A stretch of DNA of 62,297 bases from positions 1-62,297 of the forward strand of contig CAJTGB010000027.1 of the NCBI GenBank assembly GCA_910575835.1. Direction: 5' to 3'. The stretch is from Lachnospiraceae bacterium. Lineage in GTDB: Bacteria > Bacillota > Clostridia > Lachnospirales > Lachnospiraceae. The notes under the pieces are model-generated. The model was not told the origin of the DNA. It did no database searches and saw only the letters and a list, made by a program, of their open reading frames with translations. Both the position numbers and the translations under genes were made by a program. Shown in pieces: positions 52,353-62,286 of this stretch. Position 1 is the first letter of the stretch. Each line of letters begins with the position of its first letter.

Positions 52353-53117
52353 GTGAGAACCATAACCGAATACATCACAGCCGACACCATATTGCCCCGT
52401 TTTCTGCCCTATCCCTATTTTCTGCTGAAAATGGACTTGTCGCATACTGCAAGGCTGCTCTATGGGCTGCTTCTTGACCGTTCCACCCTCTCACAGAAGA
52501 ACGGCTGGCAGGACAGCGAGGGCAGGACGTATATTGTCTATCCCGTTTCGGAGATAACGGAAATGCTGGATAAAGGCAGCACCGCCATAAAAAGCGCACT
52601 GAACGAGCTGGACGCTGCCGGGCTTCTGGTGAGGGAACGCCGGGGCTTCTCCGCACCGAACCGTCTTTATGTGAAAATACCGCAAATGCCAGTGGTACAG
52701 TTTTCCGACCATATGACTGCCATACAGCCGGAAAACCGACCCTCTGATAGCCGGAAAAGCGACCCTCATAAGGTCGGAAAACCGACCTTTGCGTTGGACG
52801 GAAAACCGACCCCTAACCAACTTACTATAAACCAACTAAAAGAGAACCAACGAAAAGGAGTGAGTGGGGAGCAGCCCGCACCCTTTGGCAGATATAAAAA
52901 CCTTTTCCTCTCCGAATCCGAGTATGCGGAGCTGAAAGGGGAATACCCGGACAGGCTGGAACGGTTCATTGAGGAATTGAGCGAGTTCATAGCCGCCTAT
53001 GGGAAAGTGTACGCCAACCATGCCGCCGCTGTCCGTATGTGGGCAAGACGTGACAGGAAAGGCACAGGAAAGAAAGGAATCCCCGATTATTCCTACAAAG
53101 AGGGCGAGAGCCTTTGA
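52353..53117 (+). CDS. RepA-like replication initiator
   Basis: The 254-residue protein has the RepA N-terminal winged helix (LPYPYFLLKMDLSHTARLLY, then GSTAIKSALNELDAAGLLVR). A variable middle and a C-terminal domain follow (NLFLSESEYAELKGEYPDRL). It would start replication of the circular form after excision. The start is odd: GTG 52353 overlaps the AGGAGGTG site, while the usual position for the ATG (MTEYITA-) reads ATA. Either GTG is used or initiation is weakened. Confidence 0.85.
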   Translation: MRTITEYITADTILPRFLPYPYFLLKMDLSHTARLLYGLLLDRSTLSQKNGWQDSEGRTYIVYPVSEITEMLDKGSTAIKSALNELDAAGLLVRERRGFSAPNRLYVKIPQMPVVQFSDHMTAIQPENRPSDSRKSDPHKVGKPTFALDGKPTPNQLTINQLKENQRKGVSGEQPAPFGRYKNLFLSESEYAELKGEYPDRLERFIEELSEFIAAYGKVYANHAAAVRMWARRDRKGTGKKGIPDYSYKEGESL

Positions 53118-53179
53118 CCGCATAGACACAACGCCCCGTAAACAGGGCGTAAAAGACCATGAACAAGGAGGACGATTTT

Positions 53180-54034
53180 ATGAGTGATTACGATAACGCC
53201 ATTTTCCGGCTTGCCACGGCACAGGAAGCAGAGCTGGAGGACTATATCGGGGAGGACGGGCTTTTATATTGCGGGAGCTGCCGCCAGCCCAAAGAAGCCT
53301 ACTTCCCGGAGGGCAAGACCTTTTTTGGACGTGACCGCCACCCCAAAGAATGTGACTGCCAGAGAAAACGCCGGGAAACGCTGGAAGCCAGCCACCGGGA
53401 ATATAAGCACCGGGAGGAAGTGGAACGGCTGAAACGAAAGGGATTTACAGACCCGGCTATGCGGGAATGGACGTTTGAAAACGACAACGGGAAATGCCCC
53501 CAAATGCACAAAGCCCATGCTTATGTGGAGTGTTGGGAGGAAATGAAAGCCGGGAATATCGGTTATCTGTTATGGGGCATGGTAGGCACAGGCAAAAGCT
53601 ATTTCGCCGGGTGTATCGCCAACGCCCTCATGGAGAAAGAGGTTTCCGTGTGCATGACAAACTTTGCCTTGATACTCAACGACCTTGCCGCCAGCTATAA
53701 GGACAGGAACGAGTACATAGCCCGACTTTGCAGCTTCCCTCTGCTTATCCTTGACGATTTCGGCATGGAGCGTGGCACGGAATACGGGCTTGAACAGGTT
53801 TACAACGTGATAGACAGCCGATACCGAAGCGGCAAGCCCTTAATCGTGACAACAAATTTGACGCTGGAAGAATTGCAGAACCCGGAGGACACCGCCCACG
53901 CCCGCATTTATGACCGCCTTACGGAAATGTGTACCCCCGTCTGCATTACCGGGGAGAATTTCAGGAAAGCCAGAGCAAGGGAGAAAATGGAACGCCTTAA
54001 AAAGCTGCTGAACGGAAAGGAGATTTGCCTATGA
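53180..54034 (+). CDS. DnaC/IstB-like ATPase
   Basis: The 284-residue protein has an N-terminal zinc-binding region (CGSCRQPKEAYF, then HPKECDCQRKRRE) and an AAA+ domain with Walker A GMVGTGKSY near residue 135 and Walker B LLILDDFGMER near 190. It is the helicase loader that usually follows the RepA-like gene on Firmicutes mobile elements. Start 53180 has GGAGG eight bases ahead. It overlaps tnpW by four bases. Confidence 0.9.
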   Translation: MSDYDNAIFRLATAQEAELEDYIGEDGLLYCGSCRQPKEAYFPEGKTFFGRDRHPKECDCQRKRRETLEASHREYKHREEVERLKRKGFTDPAMREWTFENDNGKCPQMHKAHAYVECWEEMKAGNIGYLLWGMVGTGKSYFAGCIANALMEKEVSVCMTNFALILNDLAASYKDRNEYIARLCSFPLLILDDFGMERGTEYGLEQVYNVIDSRYRSGKPLIVTTNLTLEELQNPEDTAHARIYDRLTEMCTPVCITGENFRKARAREKMERLKKLLNGKEICL

Positions 54035-54228
54035 CCGACACGCCCAAGAAAAGCACCGCCACCACCGCCCGCCGCCCGGATTGCGTGACCGAGGTACGCC
54101 GGGGGAACACCGTCCTTGTGGTTTCCGGCTACTTCAAACAAGGCACTACCGCCACCGCCGCCGACAAGATGATGAAAGTGCTGGAAGCCGAAAGCGCAGC
54201 CGGACACAAGCCGCCTTTTACCGCCTAA
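54031..54228 (+). CDS. TnpW-like small transposon protein
   Basis: The 65-residue protein contains VTEVRRGNTVLVVSGYFKQG, the core of the TnpW group first named in Tn4451-type elements. It ends TAADKMMKVLEAES. The role in the element is not known. The ATG overlaps the stop of the DnaC-like gene, with GGAG ahead. Confidence 0.85.
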   Translation: MTDTPKKSTATTARRPDCVTEVRRGNTVLVVSGYFKQGTTATAADKMMKVLEAESAAGHKPPFTA

Positions 54229-54296
54229 GTTGTGGCATGGAAAAGCGGTCATGCCGTGGAGCGTGACCGCTGGAATAGTAATAAATGACACCATGT

Positions 54297-54899
54297 TTAT
54301 TTCTTGCTTGATTGCCGTATTTCATTTGCCAGCAGCACGATACCATACAAACCGCAAATCAGTAGAATTATATCTTCATAGGCATTGAAGATGACTGATT
54401 TTATTCCGGTCAATCCCCATATGGTCAGTAAAGCGAGGAGCAGCTTGTTTTTTCTTTTATAGCCAGCATAAACCGTCATGCTTATGCTGATTACGGGGCA
54501 AGGCATGATGTATGTTACCATTTGCGGGAAAGAATTACCTAAAAGAATGGAAACAAAAGGGTACGCTAAATAAAGCACCAGTAGAAACATCTGAAATGCG
54601 GTAGGTGTTTTGAGTATATCGTCCTTGTTATGCAGACTTTCGTATAGGAACAGAACACCGCAAGTGATATACAACGGAAATGCAAAAAATTTCTGAATAG
54701 GCTCTGTTCCATACCAAGCGAAAAATCCAATGCCTATAAAGAGGTTAATAATCCCAAGCGAGAATTTTGCCGCCCACTTTATTTTTTTTGTATAGGACAA
54801 AGCAACCGCTATGAGTAAAAAAACGAGTAATGCAATTTGGATTATCCATGTTTGTCTGTTGTAATTGCCGATAACATCCCAAAAAACTTGTGCGTCCAT
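54297..54899 (-). CDS. DUF6064-like membrane protein (cargo)
   Basis: The 200-residue protein has about six hydrophobic helices and the family-like start MDAQVFWDVIGNYNRQTW. Start 54899 has GGGGG ahead; an upstream frame adds 18 unrelated residues. It is on the opposite strand to the transfer genes and has lower GC, so it is cargo rather than element machinery. The function is unknown. Confidence 0.72.
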   Translation of the reverse strand: MDAQVFWDVIGNYNRQTWIIQIALLVFLLIAVALSYTKKIKWAAKFSLGIINLFIGIGFFAWYGTEPIQKFFAFPLYITCGVLFLYESLHNKDDILKTPTAFQMFLLVLYLAYPFVSILLGNSFPQMVTYIMPCPVISISMTVYAGYKRKNKLLLALLTIWGLTGIKSVIFNAYEDIILLICGLYGIVLLANEIRQSSKK

Positions 54900-55042
54900 G
54901 TGTTGCCCCCGTAGATTTAGTTTGTCACTTTGTAACGAACTAAAGTATAGCATAAAAATTTGATATTTTCTATAATAAGCTACTTGCTATAAACCGTAAC
55001 AAAAAACCGTGATATTTTTCGACATAAAGAAGCAAAAAGAAC

Positions 55043-55072
55043 TGTACAGACAGCCCCGCCCTATGGTATACT
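55043..55072 (+). promoter_or_regulatory. Recombinase gene promoter candidate
   Basis: TGTACA and TATACT are separated by 18 bases. An inverted pair GACAGCC (55049) and GGCTGTC (55095) spans it and could serve for control. Confidence 0.45.
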
Positions 55073-55087
55073 AAGCCTACGGAATAG

Positions 55088-56740
<1,653 letters not shown>

Positions 56741-56819
56741 AGCCCGACCCGTCCGGCAGTCAGCCGGACAGGGAACGGCAAAATTTTTTACACTTCTTTT
56801 ACTTCTTTATCTCACATGA

Positions 56820-56858
56820 GCAAAGTCACAGGGCATGAAGCAGGTCATGGCTAATTAG
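56820..56858 (+). pseudogene. Second fragment of maff2
   Basis: From the GC core the DNA reads AKSQGMKQVMAN and a stop. AKSQGMKQxMA is the conserved continuation of Maff2, in frame with the fragment ending at 46175. The family goes on with a glycine-rich helix after MA; here it stops, so a second break lies at about 56851. Confidence 0.8.
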
Positions 56859-56923
56859 AGGTAATCAAAAGAGGAAAGGAAAAGCACAATCCAGACGGAA
56901 CCGGCGATATCGTCAAGAAATAT

Positions 56924-56952
56924 TTGTGGATTAGCAAGAAACCTGATATAAT
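56924..56952 (+). promoter_or_regulatory. Promoter of the XRE-tnpV operon
   Basis: TTGTGG and a perfect TATAAT are spaced by 17 bases, 41 bases ahead of ATG 56994. Confidence 0.7.
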
Positions 56953-56993
56953 GGGGGCAAGCGCCCATCCGGGGCAGAAAGGCAGGGAGAAAA

Positions 56994-57266
56994 ATGCACA
57001 TCAGCTACAAACCGCTCTGGCACACGCTGATAGAGCGAAACATGAGGAAAGAAGATTTAAGGCTTGCCGCTGGCCTAACCACAAATATGATTGCCAATAT
57101 GGGCAAAGAAGGAAAACACATCAGCATGGACACGCTGGCACGAATCTGCGAAACGCTGGATTGTGGCATTATGGACGTGATTGAACTGGCCAGTGACGAG
57201 CCTTCCGCCACAAGAGGGAACGATAATGGAAAAACTGAAAGAAAGAATCACAGAGAACGGCATTGA
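56994..57266 (+). CDS. Small XRE-type regulator (HTH_26)
   Basis: The 90-residue protein begins HISYKPLWHTLIERNMRKED and carries the HTH core LRLAAGLTTNMIANMGKEGK and ARICETLDCGIMDVIEL. It is the YozG/Cro type. GGGAG lies before the ATG. It overlaps the tnpV start by about 40 bases, so both are one unit. It probably regulates that unit. Confidence 0.85.
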   Translation: MHISYKPLWHTLIERNMRKEDLRLAAGLTTNMIANMGKEGKHISMDTLARICETLDCGIMDVIELASDEPSATRGNDNGKTERKNHRERH

Positions 57267-57603
57267 TTATATTCTGGTAGGCGATTATTATATCCCGGAC
57301 TTGAAGCTGCCGGAGGAAAACCGCCCTATCGGATATTATGGGCGGCTGCACCGGGAATATCTGAAACAGGAACATCCGGCATGGTACAGTTCCCTTATCC
57401 TAACAGGGAAATTATGGACGTACCTTGCCGACCTGAACGAGCAGGCGGAGGAACGGCTTGACTTAATCATAGAGCAGATGAAAGCCACCGAGGGAGTGAC
57501 CGAGGAACTGAAAGCCCGGAACCAGCTTGAATGGGTAGGGCGGATGAACAATATCCGAAACCGGGCAGAGGAAATCATAAAAAGCGAATTGATTTATATT
57601 TGA
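57226..57603 (+). CDS. TnpV transposon protein
   Basis: The 125-residue protein matches the TnpV group of Tn4451-like elements: LVGDYYIPDLKLPEENRPIG, GRLHREYLKQEHPAWYSSLI, LEWVGRMNNIRNRAEEI. The function is unknown. ATG 57226 has GAGGG ahead. A terminator shared with the convergent XRE gene follows. Confidence 0.88.
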   Translation: MEKLKERITENGIDYILVGDYYIPDLKLPEENRPIGYYGRLHREYLKQEHPAWYSSLILTGKLWTYLADLNEQAEERLDLIIEQMKATEGVTEELKARNQLEWVGRMNNIRNRAEEIIKSELIYI

Positions 57604-57613
57604 TTGGATATGC

Positions 57614-57642
57614 AAAGGCCAGCCGATTACCGGCTGGTCTTT
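57614..57642. terminator. Terminator between tnpV and the convergent XRE gene
   Basis: AAGGCCAGCCG pairs with CGGCTGGTCTT with a wobble around a short loop, with T and A runs on the sides. Confidence 0.8.
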
Positions 57643-57969
57643 CTAATCTTCCCTGCGCTCCAATACCGCCCGAATCATGGCAGCGGCGATTTCCTGCTGG
57701 CTGGGCGAAGTGCTTTCCCACAACTCTGCCAGTTCCCGTATATCACTGACCTCATTATCTCCCAGCGCATCCCGCAGCAGATAATCCGGGGAAATTTTCA
57801 GTGCGTTGCAGATATTGATAAATACAGGCAGGCTGGGAACCTTTGTCCCGCCTTCAATCTGCCGGAGATAGGTTGCGTTTATACTGCATAATTCTGAAAG
57901 CCTGTCAGCCGTGAATCCCCGGTCTTTCCTCACCATGTTGATACGTTTGCCCAATCCTTTTGTTTCCAT
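57643..57969 (-). CDS. XRE family repressor candidate
   Basis: The 108-residue protein has an HTH_3 fold (FTADRLSELCSINATYLRQI and GGTKVPSLPVFINICNALKI) and a helical end (SPSQQEIAAAMIRAVLERRE). It is divergent from the 58109-58473 pair and AAGCTATT sites lie between, one over the -35 of that pair's promoter, so it probably represses it. Start 57969 has GGTGGG ahead. Confidence 0.87.
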   Translation of the reverse strand: METKGLGKRINMVRKDRGFTADRLSELCSINATYLRQIEGGTKVPSLPVFINICNALKISPDYLLRDALGDNEVSDIRELAELWESTSPSQQEIAAAMIRAVLERRED

Positions 57970-57987
57970 AATGCCCACCCATTTCAT

Positions 57988-58091
57988 AAGCTATTAGCAT
58001 TTATTTTGTTCACTTTTAGACTACATCACACATAGGGATTGCAATAGCTTCTAAAAGACTATATAATATTAGCCAATAGACTATAAGCTAT
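57988..58091. promoter_or_regulatory. Divergent promoter with three AAGCTATT operators
   Basis: The plus-strand promoter is TTGCAA (58039-58044), 17 bases, TATAAT (58062-58067). Sites AAGCTATT at 57988, AATAGCTT at 58043 (over the -35) and AAGCTAT at 58085 flank it. This arrangement fits repression by the divergent XRE protein. Confidence 0.7.
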
Positions 58092-58108
58092 GAAAGGGGA
58101 ACAACAGA

Positions 58109-58297
58109 ATGAAACTGAATTATTTTAGGGACAAACTTTTTGATTTACTGAACGACAGCGAAGGGATGGGGATTGCCGACCTGAACGCAGACGAGCAGAA
58201 CAGCCTGCTCACTGTCAGGACAGAGGATGGGGATGTATTTGAAATCGTATGCCGGCAGGCGGCGGGGAAGGAGGACGGATGGACGACCGCAAACTGA
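58109..58297 (+). CDS. Small acidic protein upstream of the SymE-like gene
   Basis: The 62-residue protein begins KLNYFRDKLFDLLNDSEGMG and is acidic. It is not recognised. AAAGGGG lies before the ATG and the promoter is strong. It overlaps the SymE-like gene by 19 bases in another frame, so the two are translated together. An antitoxin-like role is possible but unproven. Confidence 0.65.
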   Translation: MKLNYFRDKLFDLLNDSEGMGIADLNADEQNSLLTVRTEDGDVFEIVCRQAAGKEDGWTTAN

Positions 58298-58473
58298 CCG
58301 TTTATAATGGGCGAGGTGCTTTCAAAAAATCGCCGCCGCAGATTCTTTTACAGGGAAACTGGCTGGAACAGGCCGGTTTTTCCGCTGGGGATAAAATTAC
58401 CGTGAAATGCCAGCAAGGGCGGCTTGTTATCACGAAGAATGAGCCGGAATCAGATACCAAAGCGGAAAGTTGA
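58279..58473 (+). CDS. SymE-like toxin family protein
   Basis: The 64-residue protein starts MDDRKLTVYNGRGAFKKSPP and carries LLQGNWLEQAGFSAGDKITV, the AbrB-like SymE core. In E. coli SymE is an SOS-linked toxin repressed by an antisense RNA; homologues on mobile elements are of unknown role. GGAGG lies before the ATG. Here it shares a promoter with the preceding small gene under an XRE repressor. Confidence 0.8.
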   Translation: MDDRKLTVYNGRGAFKKSPPQILLQGNWLEQAGFSAGDKITVKCQQGRLVITKNEPESDTKAES

Positions 58474-58579
58474 CAAACATAGAGGTTTTGAATGAATTTT
58501 TGAGGAAGCCTATTCCATCTGGAAGGACATTGTAATATAATAAAGCCAGAAAAATCGGGAGTTGTGGAGGTAATTATCA

Positions 58580-59308
58580 ATGAGAAATGTTTACGATAAT
58601 AGTGAATTTTTTGCCGCATATGCGGAAATGGGAAGAAGCAAAGACGGTCTGAAAGCTGCTGGAGAGTGGCATCAGTTGCAACCGTTATTCCCTAAATTAC
58701 AGGGAAAAAAAGTTTTGGATTTAGGATGTGGTTACGGTTGGCATTGCAAATATGCCGCACAAATGGGAGCTACTGAAATTCTTGGTATTGATAGTAGTCA
58801 AAAAATGATTGCAAAAGCAGTAGCTGATAACTCTGATGACAAAATCAAGTATAAAGTTTGCGGTGTTGAAGAATACATTTATCCTGAAAATACTTATGAC
58901 CTAGTTGTTTCTAACCTGGTACTGCACTATATCGAAAATTTAGCTAATGTTTATCAAAAGGTGTATTGCACATTAAAAGTAGGTGGGTATTTCCTATTCA
59001 ATATTGAACATCCGACTTTCACCGCAGGTGTTAATGAGGATTGGATTTATGATGAAAATGGGAAACCTAAATATTGGCCAATCGACAATTACTATTACAC
59101 AGGCGAAAGAGAAACCAATTTTCTTGGTCAACGAGTAATTAAACAGCACCACACATTAACGCAGATATTGAATCCACTTATAAAATGTGGTTTTCAAATT
59201 GAGGCTATTGAGGAAGCAATGCCTCCGGCAGATATGATGGATATGCCGGGAATGTGTGATGAAATGCGTAGACCTATGATGTTGTTGGTTAAGGTTAAAA
59301 AGGTTTAA
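58580..59308 (+). CDS. Class I SAM-dependent methyltransferase (cargo)
   Basis: The 242-residue enzyme has motif I VLDLGCGYGWHCKYAAQMGA near residues 45-64, an acidic post-I residue in ILGIDSSQKM and motif IV-like YDLVVSNLVLHYI. It methylates an unknown small molecule. GC is lower than its neighbours, which suggests cargo acquired separately. TGGAGG precedes the ATG. Confidence 0.9.
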   Translation: MRNVYDNSEFFAAYAEMGRSKDGLKAAGEWHQLQPLFPKLQGKKVLDLGCGYGWHCKYAAQMGATEILGIDSSQKMIAKAVADNSDDKIKYKVCGVEEYIYPENTYDLVVSNLVLHYIENLANVYQKVYCTLKVGGYFLFNIEHPTFTAGVNEDWIYDENGKPKYWPIDNYYYTGERETNFLGQRVIKQHHTLTQILNPLIKCGFQIEAIEEAMPPADMMDMPGMCDEMRRPMMLLVKVKKV

Positions 59309-59360
59309 TAAACAACTTCCAGTTTATCAAGCCACGTTCTCAACTAAATACCACCAGCAC

Positions 59361-59410
59361 AAAACCGCTGCCACATGGAAACATACACAACCATGCAACA
59401 GCGGTTTTTT
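59361..59410. terminator. Terminator between the methyltransferase and convergent XRE gene
   Basis: AAAACCGCTG pairs with CAGCGGTTTT; inside it CATGG pairs with CCATG. T and A runs on either side allow use in both directions. Confidence 0.85.
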
Positions 59411-60218
59411 ATTTCCGTTTTTTTCTCTGGCCGACATAGCTTTTGAAGAATTTCGATTTTTCAAGGATATGTACAAGTTGCCGGAACTCCACATCAGACA
59501 GCTTGTTATAATTGATACCCAGCCGCTTGCAGTAAAGCGCAGCCTGTTTTTCAAGAGGGCTTCCCTTGAAATTTGCAACATCCTCTAAGTCCTGTTTCAA
59601 TTCTTCGGCAATGGTAGTCGGTGGCGCACTCTCACTGTCAGACTTGTGTGCAGCACGAATATCATGGACGATTACGCTTATATCATCCTGTATCATGTGG
59701 CTGAAATATTCGTCATCCTCAATGTGTGCGGCCTGTAAAATCCGCAGGTACGGGTCATCTTCTCCGGGGCGGTAGCGTTCTATAATTTCATGCCGGACAG
59801 TATCGACAAGGGAGTTGAGGTTCTGAATCTGCATGGAAGCAATCCCATCCACATAAACCTCAATATCAGCCAAAAACTTTATAAAGTCCTTGTGGGTGGC
59901 AAGTTCGCACAGCAGACGGTTGTTAATCCGGCCACTTTTCAGAAGCGCAACCATTTCGTCATTCAAATGCAATTCTGTTAAAGGCGTGTTGACCTGCTCC
60001 CTGTTTTCTGTCCGGCATAACAGATAATCAATGGACACTCCATAGAAATCCGCCAGCGTGATAAGGTTGCCATGATTGATTTCTTTATTGTCCTTAGATT
60101 CATAGCTGGCAAGGGCAGATTTTGAAATCTTTGTCAGTTGTGCCAGTTCTTCCAGATTTAATCCTTTTTCCTTGCGTAAATCCCAAAGGCGTTCCTGTAT
60201 GGTAGTCGCTCCTTTCAT
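59409..60218 (-). CDS. XRE family regulator with long C-terminal domain
   Basis: The 269-residue protein has an N-terminal HTH_3 (EELAQLTKISKSALASYESK and LADFYGVSIDYLLCRTEN) and a 180-residue helical C-terminal domain that I do not recognise. Start 60218 has AAAGGAG ahead; longer upstream frames are rejected. It is convergent with the methyltransferase and divergent from the RepA-like block. It probably controls transfer or copy number of the element. Confidence 0.82.
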   Translation of the reverse strand: MKGATTIQERLWDLRKEKGLNLEELAQLTKISKSALASYESKDNKEINHGNLITLADFYGVSIDYLLCRTENREQVNTPLTELHLNDEMVALLKSGRINNRLLCELATHKDFIKFLADIEVYVDGIASMQIQNLNSLVDTVRHEIIERYRPGEDDPYLRILQAAHIEDDEYFSHMIQDDISVIVHDIRAAHKSDSESAPPTTIAEELKQDLEDVANFKGSPLEKQAALYCKRLGINYNKLSDVEFRQLVHILEKSKFFKSYVGQRKKRK

Positions 60219-60747
60219 GTGCGCACGCTCCTTTCCAGCGGCTGCTTCCCTGCCGCCTGACTGGATTATACCATACTTTCCACAATCGTGGAAATTTCCG
60301 ATATTTGCCCTTAATTCCTTTTTTGTGGACATACGGCACAAGGCTCAAAAATGTTCTATGATACAGGTAGTTCATCGATGGATTATTCCAATCGAATGAC
60401 CGGCCTGTATGGGATATGCTCCCCGGCGATGTAGCGCAACGACTTCCGGCAGGGAAACGGAGGAACCCTGACCGCAACGAGCGTACCAAGGAGAGCGAAA
60501 CGCCGCCAAAGACGGGGGCAGGAACGACAGCAGAGGGAACCGGCAAAATGAACACCGAAACGATACCGAAACACAACAATTTCACGGGGCATAGTCTGCC
60601 CTGCCCGTAATACTAAGGGGGATTTTGGGGCGGCTCTGCGGCTGTATTTCCCCTGAAAATCGCCCCGAAACGATACACAAAAAACCACTATCCGCCCATT
60701 CCGGCTGTTACTGCTGAATCGGGCGGTTTTTCTATGAAGGAGGCATT
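60219..60747. other. Gene-poor region with repeats, possible origin
   Basis: CCGAAACGATAC occurs twice (near 60559 and 60665) and a related CCGAAACACAAC follows the first. GGGGCG and CGCCCC pair across 60628-60668, and a terminator hairpin (ACCGCCC with GGGCGGT) closes the region before ATG 60748. It could be a replication or transfer origin beside the RepA-like gene. A 64-codon frame at 60416 was not accepted. Confidence 0.4.
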
Positions 60748-60939
60748 ATGCCGAGAATGTCAAAAAAACGGAAGAAAGAGCTTGCTTTCTTCCTGAATGA
60801 CCGGGGGCGCAGAAGCTACAACGGACTCTGCCGGAAATGCCAGCATGAGTGCAAGCAGAGTTTCCGGGCTGTCATGATTGACTGCCCCCGTTACCTATCC
60901 AAACGAGCCAAAAGGAGGACACCACCCAATGAATTGTGA
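60748..60939 (+). CDS. Small basic cysteine-containing protein
   Basis: The 63-residue protein reads MSKKRKKELAFFLNDRGRRS and CRKCQHECKQSFRAVMIDCP, a likely small zinc knuckle, with a basic end. GGAGG lies before the ATG. It overlaps the RepA-like start and heads the operon. It is unrecognised, but basic and Cys-rich, so nucleic-acid binding is likely. Confidence 0.72.
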   Translation: MPRMSKKRKKELAFFLNDRGRRSYNGLCRKCQHECKQSFRAVMIDCPRYLSKRAKRRTPPNEL

Positions 60940-61267
60940 ATTTATGATAGCCAGTACACCCCTGCCGCCCTGTATGCCGCTCCCAAAGGCAATGCTCCGA
61001 CTTCCGGTCAGCAATACAGCAAAAGTCATGTACGCCCGCCTGCTGGATGAAATTCTGACAAGGGGAACCGAGGACAGCAACGGGATTCTGTTTATCCGCT
61101 TCCCCGTCATGGAGATAGCGGCTGCGCTTTCCCGAAGCCCTCAGACCTGCAAGCGTTCCCTGAACGAGCTGGAACAGGCCGGGATGATCATGCGTGTCCG
61201 TCAGGGAATCGGGGAGGTCAGCCACATCTATATCCTGCTCCCCAGGGAGGATGCTGCCCATGAATGA
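60929..61267 (+). CDS. Short RepA-like winged-helix protein
   Basis: The 112-residue protein resembles the first domain of the RepA-like protein at 52.4 kb: LPKAMLRLPVSNTAKVMYARLLDE, FPVMEIAAALSRSPQTCKRS and LNELEQAGMIMRVRQG (only parts named). The C-terminal half of RepA is absent. Short versions of this kind occur on some elements, so it may be complete. It overlaps its neighbours on both sides. Confidence 0.78.
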   Translation: MNCEFMIASTPLPPCMPLPKAMLRLPVSNTAKVMYARLLDEILTRGTEDSNGILFIRFPVMEIAAALSRSPQTCKRSLNELEQAGMIMRVRQGIGEVSHIYILLPREDAAHE

Positions 61268-61553
61268 GAAGCTGGAAAAACTGAATCAGGAGATTGAAAA
61301 GACCGAAGCAAGGCTGCGGCGGGCGCAGCATAAGGAGAAAATGCTGGAACACCAGATAAAGACACTGAACCGGAAGGAACGGACGCACCGGCTCTGCACC
61401 AGAGGGGCAATGCTGGAAAGCCATCTCCCCCACCCGGAATCCGTGACGGACGAGCAGGTCAGCACCATCTTGAAGGTACTGTTCCACCGGGGCGACACGA
61501 AGCGGCTTGTGGCACAGGTTCTTACCGAAAACCGGAAGGAGGACACGGAATGA
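61260..61553 (+). CDS. DUF3847 family protein
   Basis: The 97-residue protein is a coiled coil (EKLNQEIEKTEARLRRAQHK, EKMLEHQIKTLNRKERTHRL) followed by RGAMLESHLPHPESVTDEQV, the DUF3847 signature. It is common beside mobilization genes of Clostridia elements. It may be a relaxosome accessory protein. It overlaps both neighbours by a few bases. Confidence 0.85.
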   Translation: MNEKLEKLNQEIEKTEARLRRAQHKEKMLEHQIKTLNRKERTHRLCTRGAMLESHLPHPESVTDEQVSTILKVLFHRGDTKRLVAQVLTENRKEDTE

Positions 61554-62065
61554 AATTTTCAAAAAGCGAGCTGGATATTATCTACCAGTATGCCGCACCG
61601 ACCAAGGCGGAAACCCTTGCGGGCATGAAAGAAATCGTGCCGGTGATAAAGGACTTACTGACAAAGGCAATCGTGGAGAACGCCATCCGAAAACTGGAAA
61701 AGATACCGGAGCCGGAGTGCAGCCGGTTTGTTGCCGCCACAAAAGCCCGGTTCCTTGCAGAGCGTGACAATTCCATCCGCCAGCGGCTTGCGGCGGCAAA
61801 GGCACAGGAGCCGATTTTGCAGGGGCATGACCTGTCAGGAAAGGAACGGTTCCACCCGGAAACCCGGCACATGATTACGCTGGAAGTACAGAAGCAGTGC
61901 TTTGTCGGTTTTAAGGGGGAGCGGTTCCGTTTCTTCCTTTCCGATGAAGGCTACCGGAACGCAAAGCGCAGCGAGCAGGAAGGGGAAATCAAGATAAAAA
62001 GCCATGCCGCCGTTGTCGCCGGGAAGCTCTATCCTGACAAGAAGCCCCGACAGCAGGAACGATAA
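61550..62065 (+). CDS. Transposon-transfer assisting (TTRAP)-like protein
   Basis: The 171-residue protein starts MKFSKSELDIIYQYAAPTKA and ETLAGMKEIVPVIKD, which resembles TTRAP proteins; a C-terminal 90 residues (PETRHMITLEVQKQC onward) are unassigned. The ATG overlaps the DUF3847 stop by four bases. The assignment is by the N-terminal pattern and context only. Confidence 0.6.
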   Translation: MKFSKSELDIIYQYAAPTKAETLAGMKEIVPVIKDLLTKAIVENAIRKLEKIPEPECSRFVAATKARFLAERDNSIRQRLAAAKAQEPILQGHDLSGKERFHPETRHMITLEVQKQCFVGFKGERFRFFLSDEGYRNAKRSEQEGEIKIKSHAAVVAGKLYPDKKPRQQER

Positions 62066-62204
62066 AAAAGACTGTTCCAGAATCAAAGTGCGCCGGGCGC
62101 GTCTTGATTTTTGAAGGGAAGTTTTAACGTGGACGAGCTGGGCGCGTTCACGTTGACAGCTTCCGAAGTGACAAGCTGGAAAATCCCCCTCTGAAAGAGG
62201 GCGC

Positions 62205-62286
62205 ATTATCCGAGATAATCAATTATCCGAGGAAACTCTCAAAACCGCCAGCATAAAAGGCTTTCAGAGAAGTTGCCTCGGATAAT
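62205..62286. repeat. TTATCCGAG repeats with a 20-bp inverted pair
   Basis: ATTATCCGAG occurs at 62205 and 62222, and inverted at 62277-62286. The second and third extend to ATTATCCGAGGAAACTCTC (62222-62240) and GAGAAGTTGCCTCGGATAAT (62267-62286), a near-perfect inverted pair around 26 bases. This looks like recombinase binding sites or an element end. Confidence 0.7.

Noticed and set aside
60416-60610. 64-codon plus-strand frame
   Set aside because: No ribosome site and no recognisable pattern; the region has repeats and hairpins suggesting a non-coding role.
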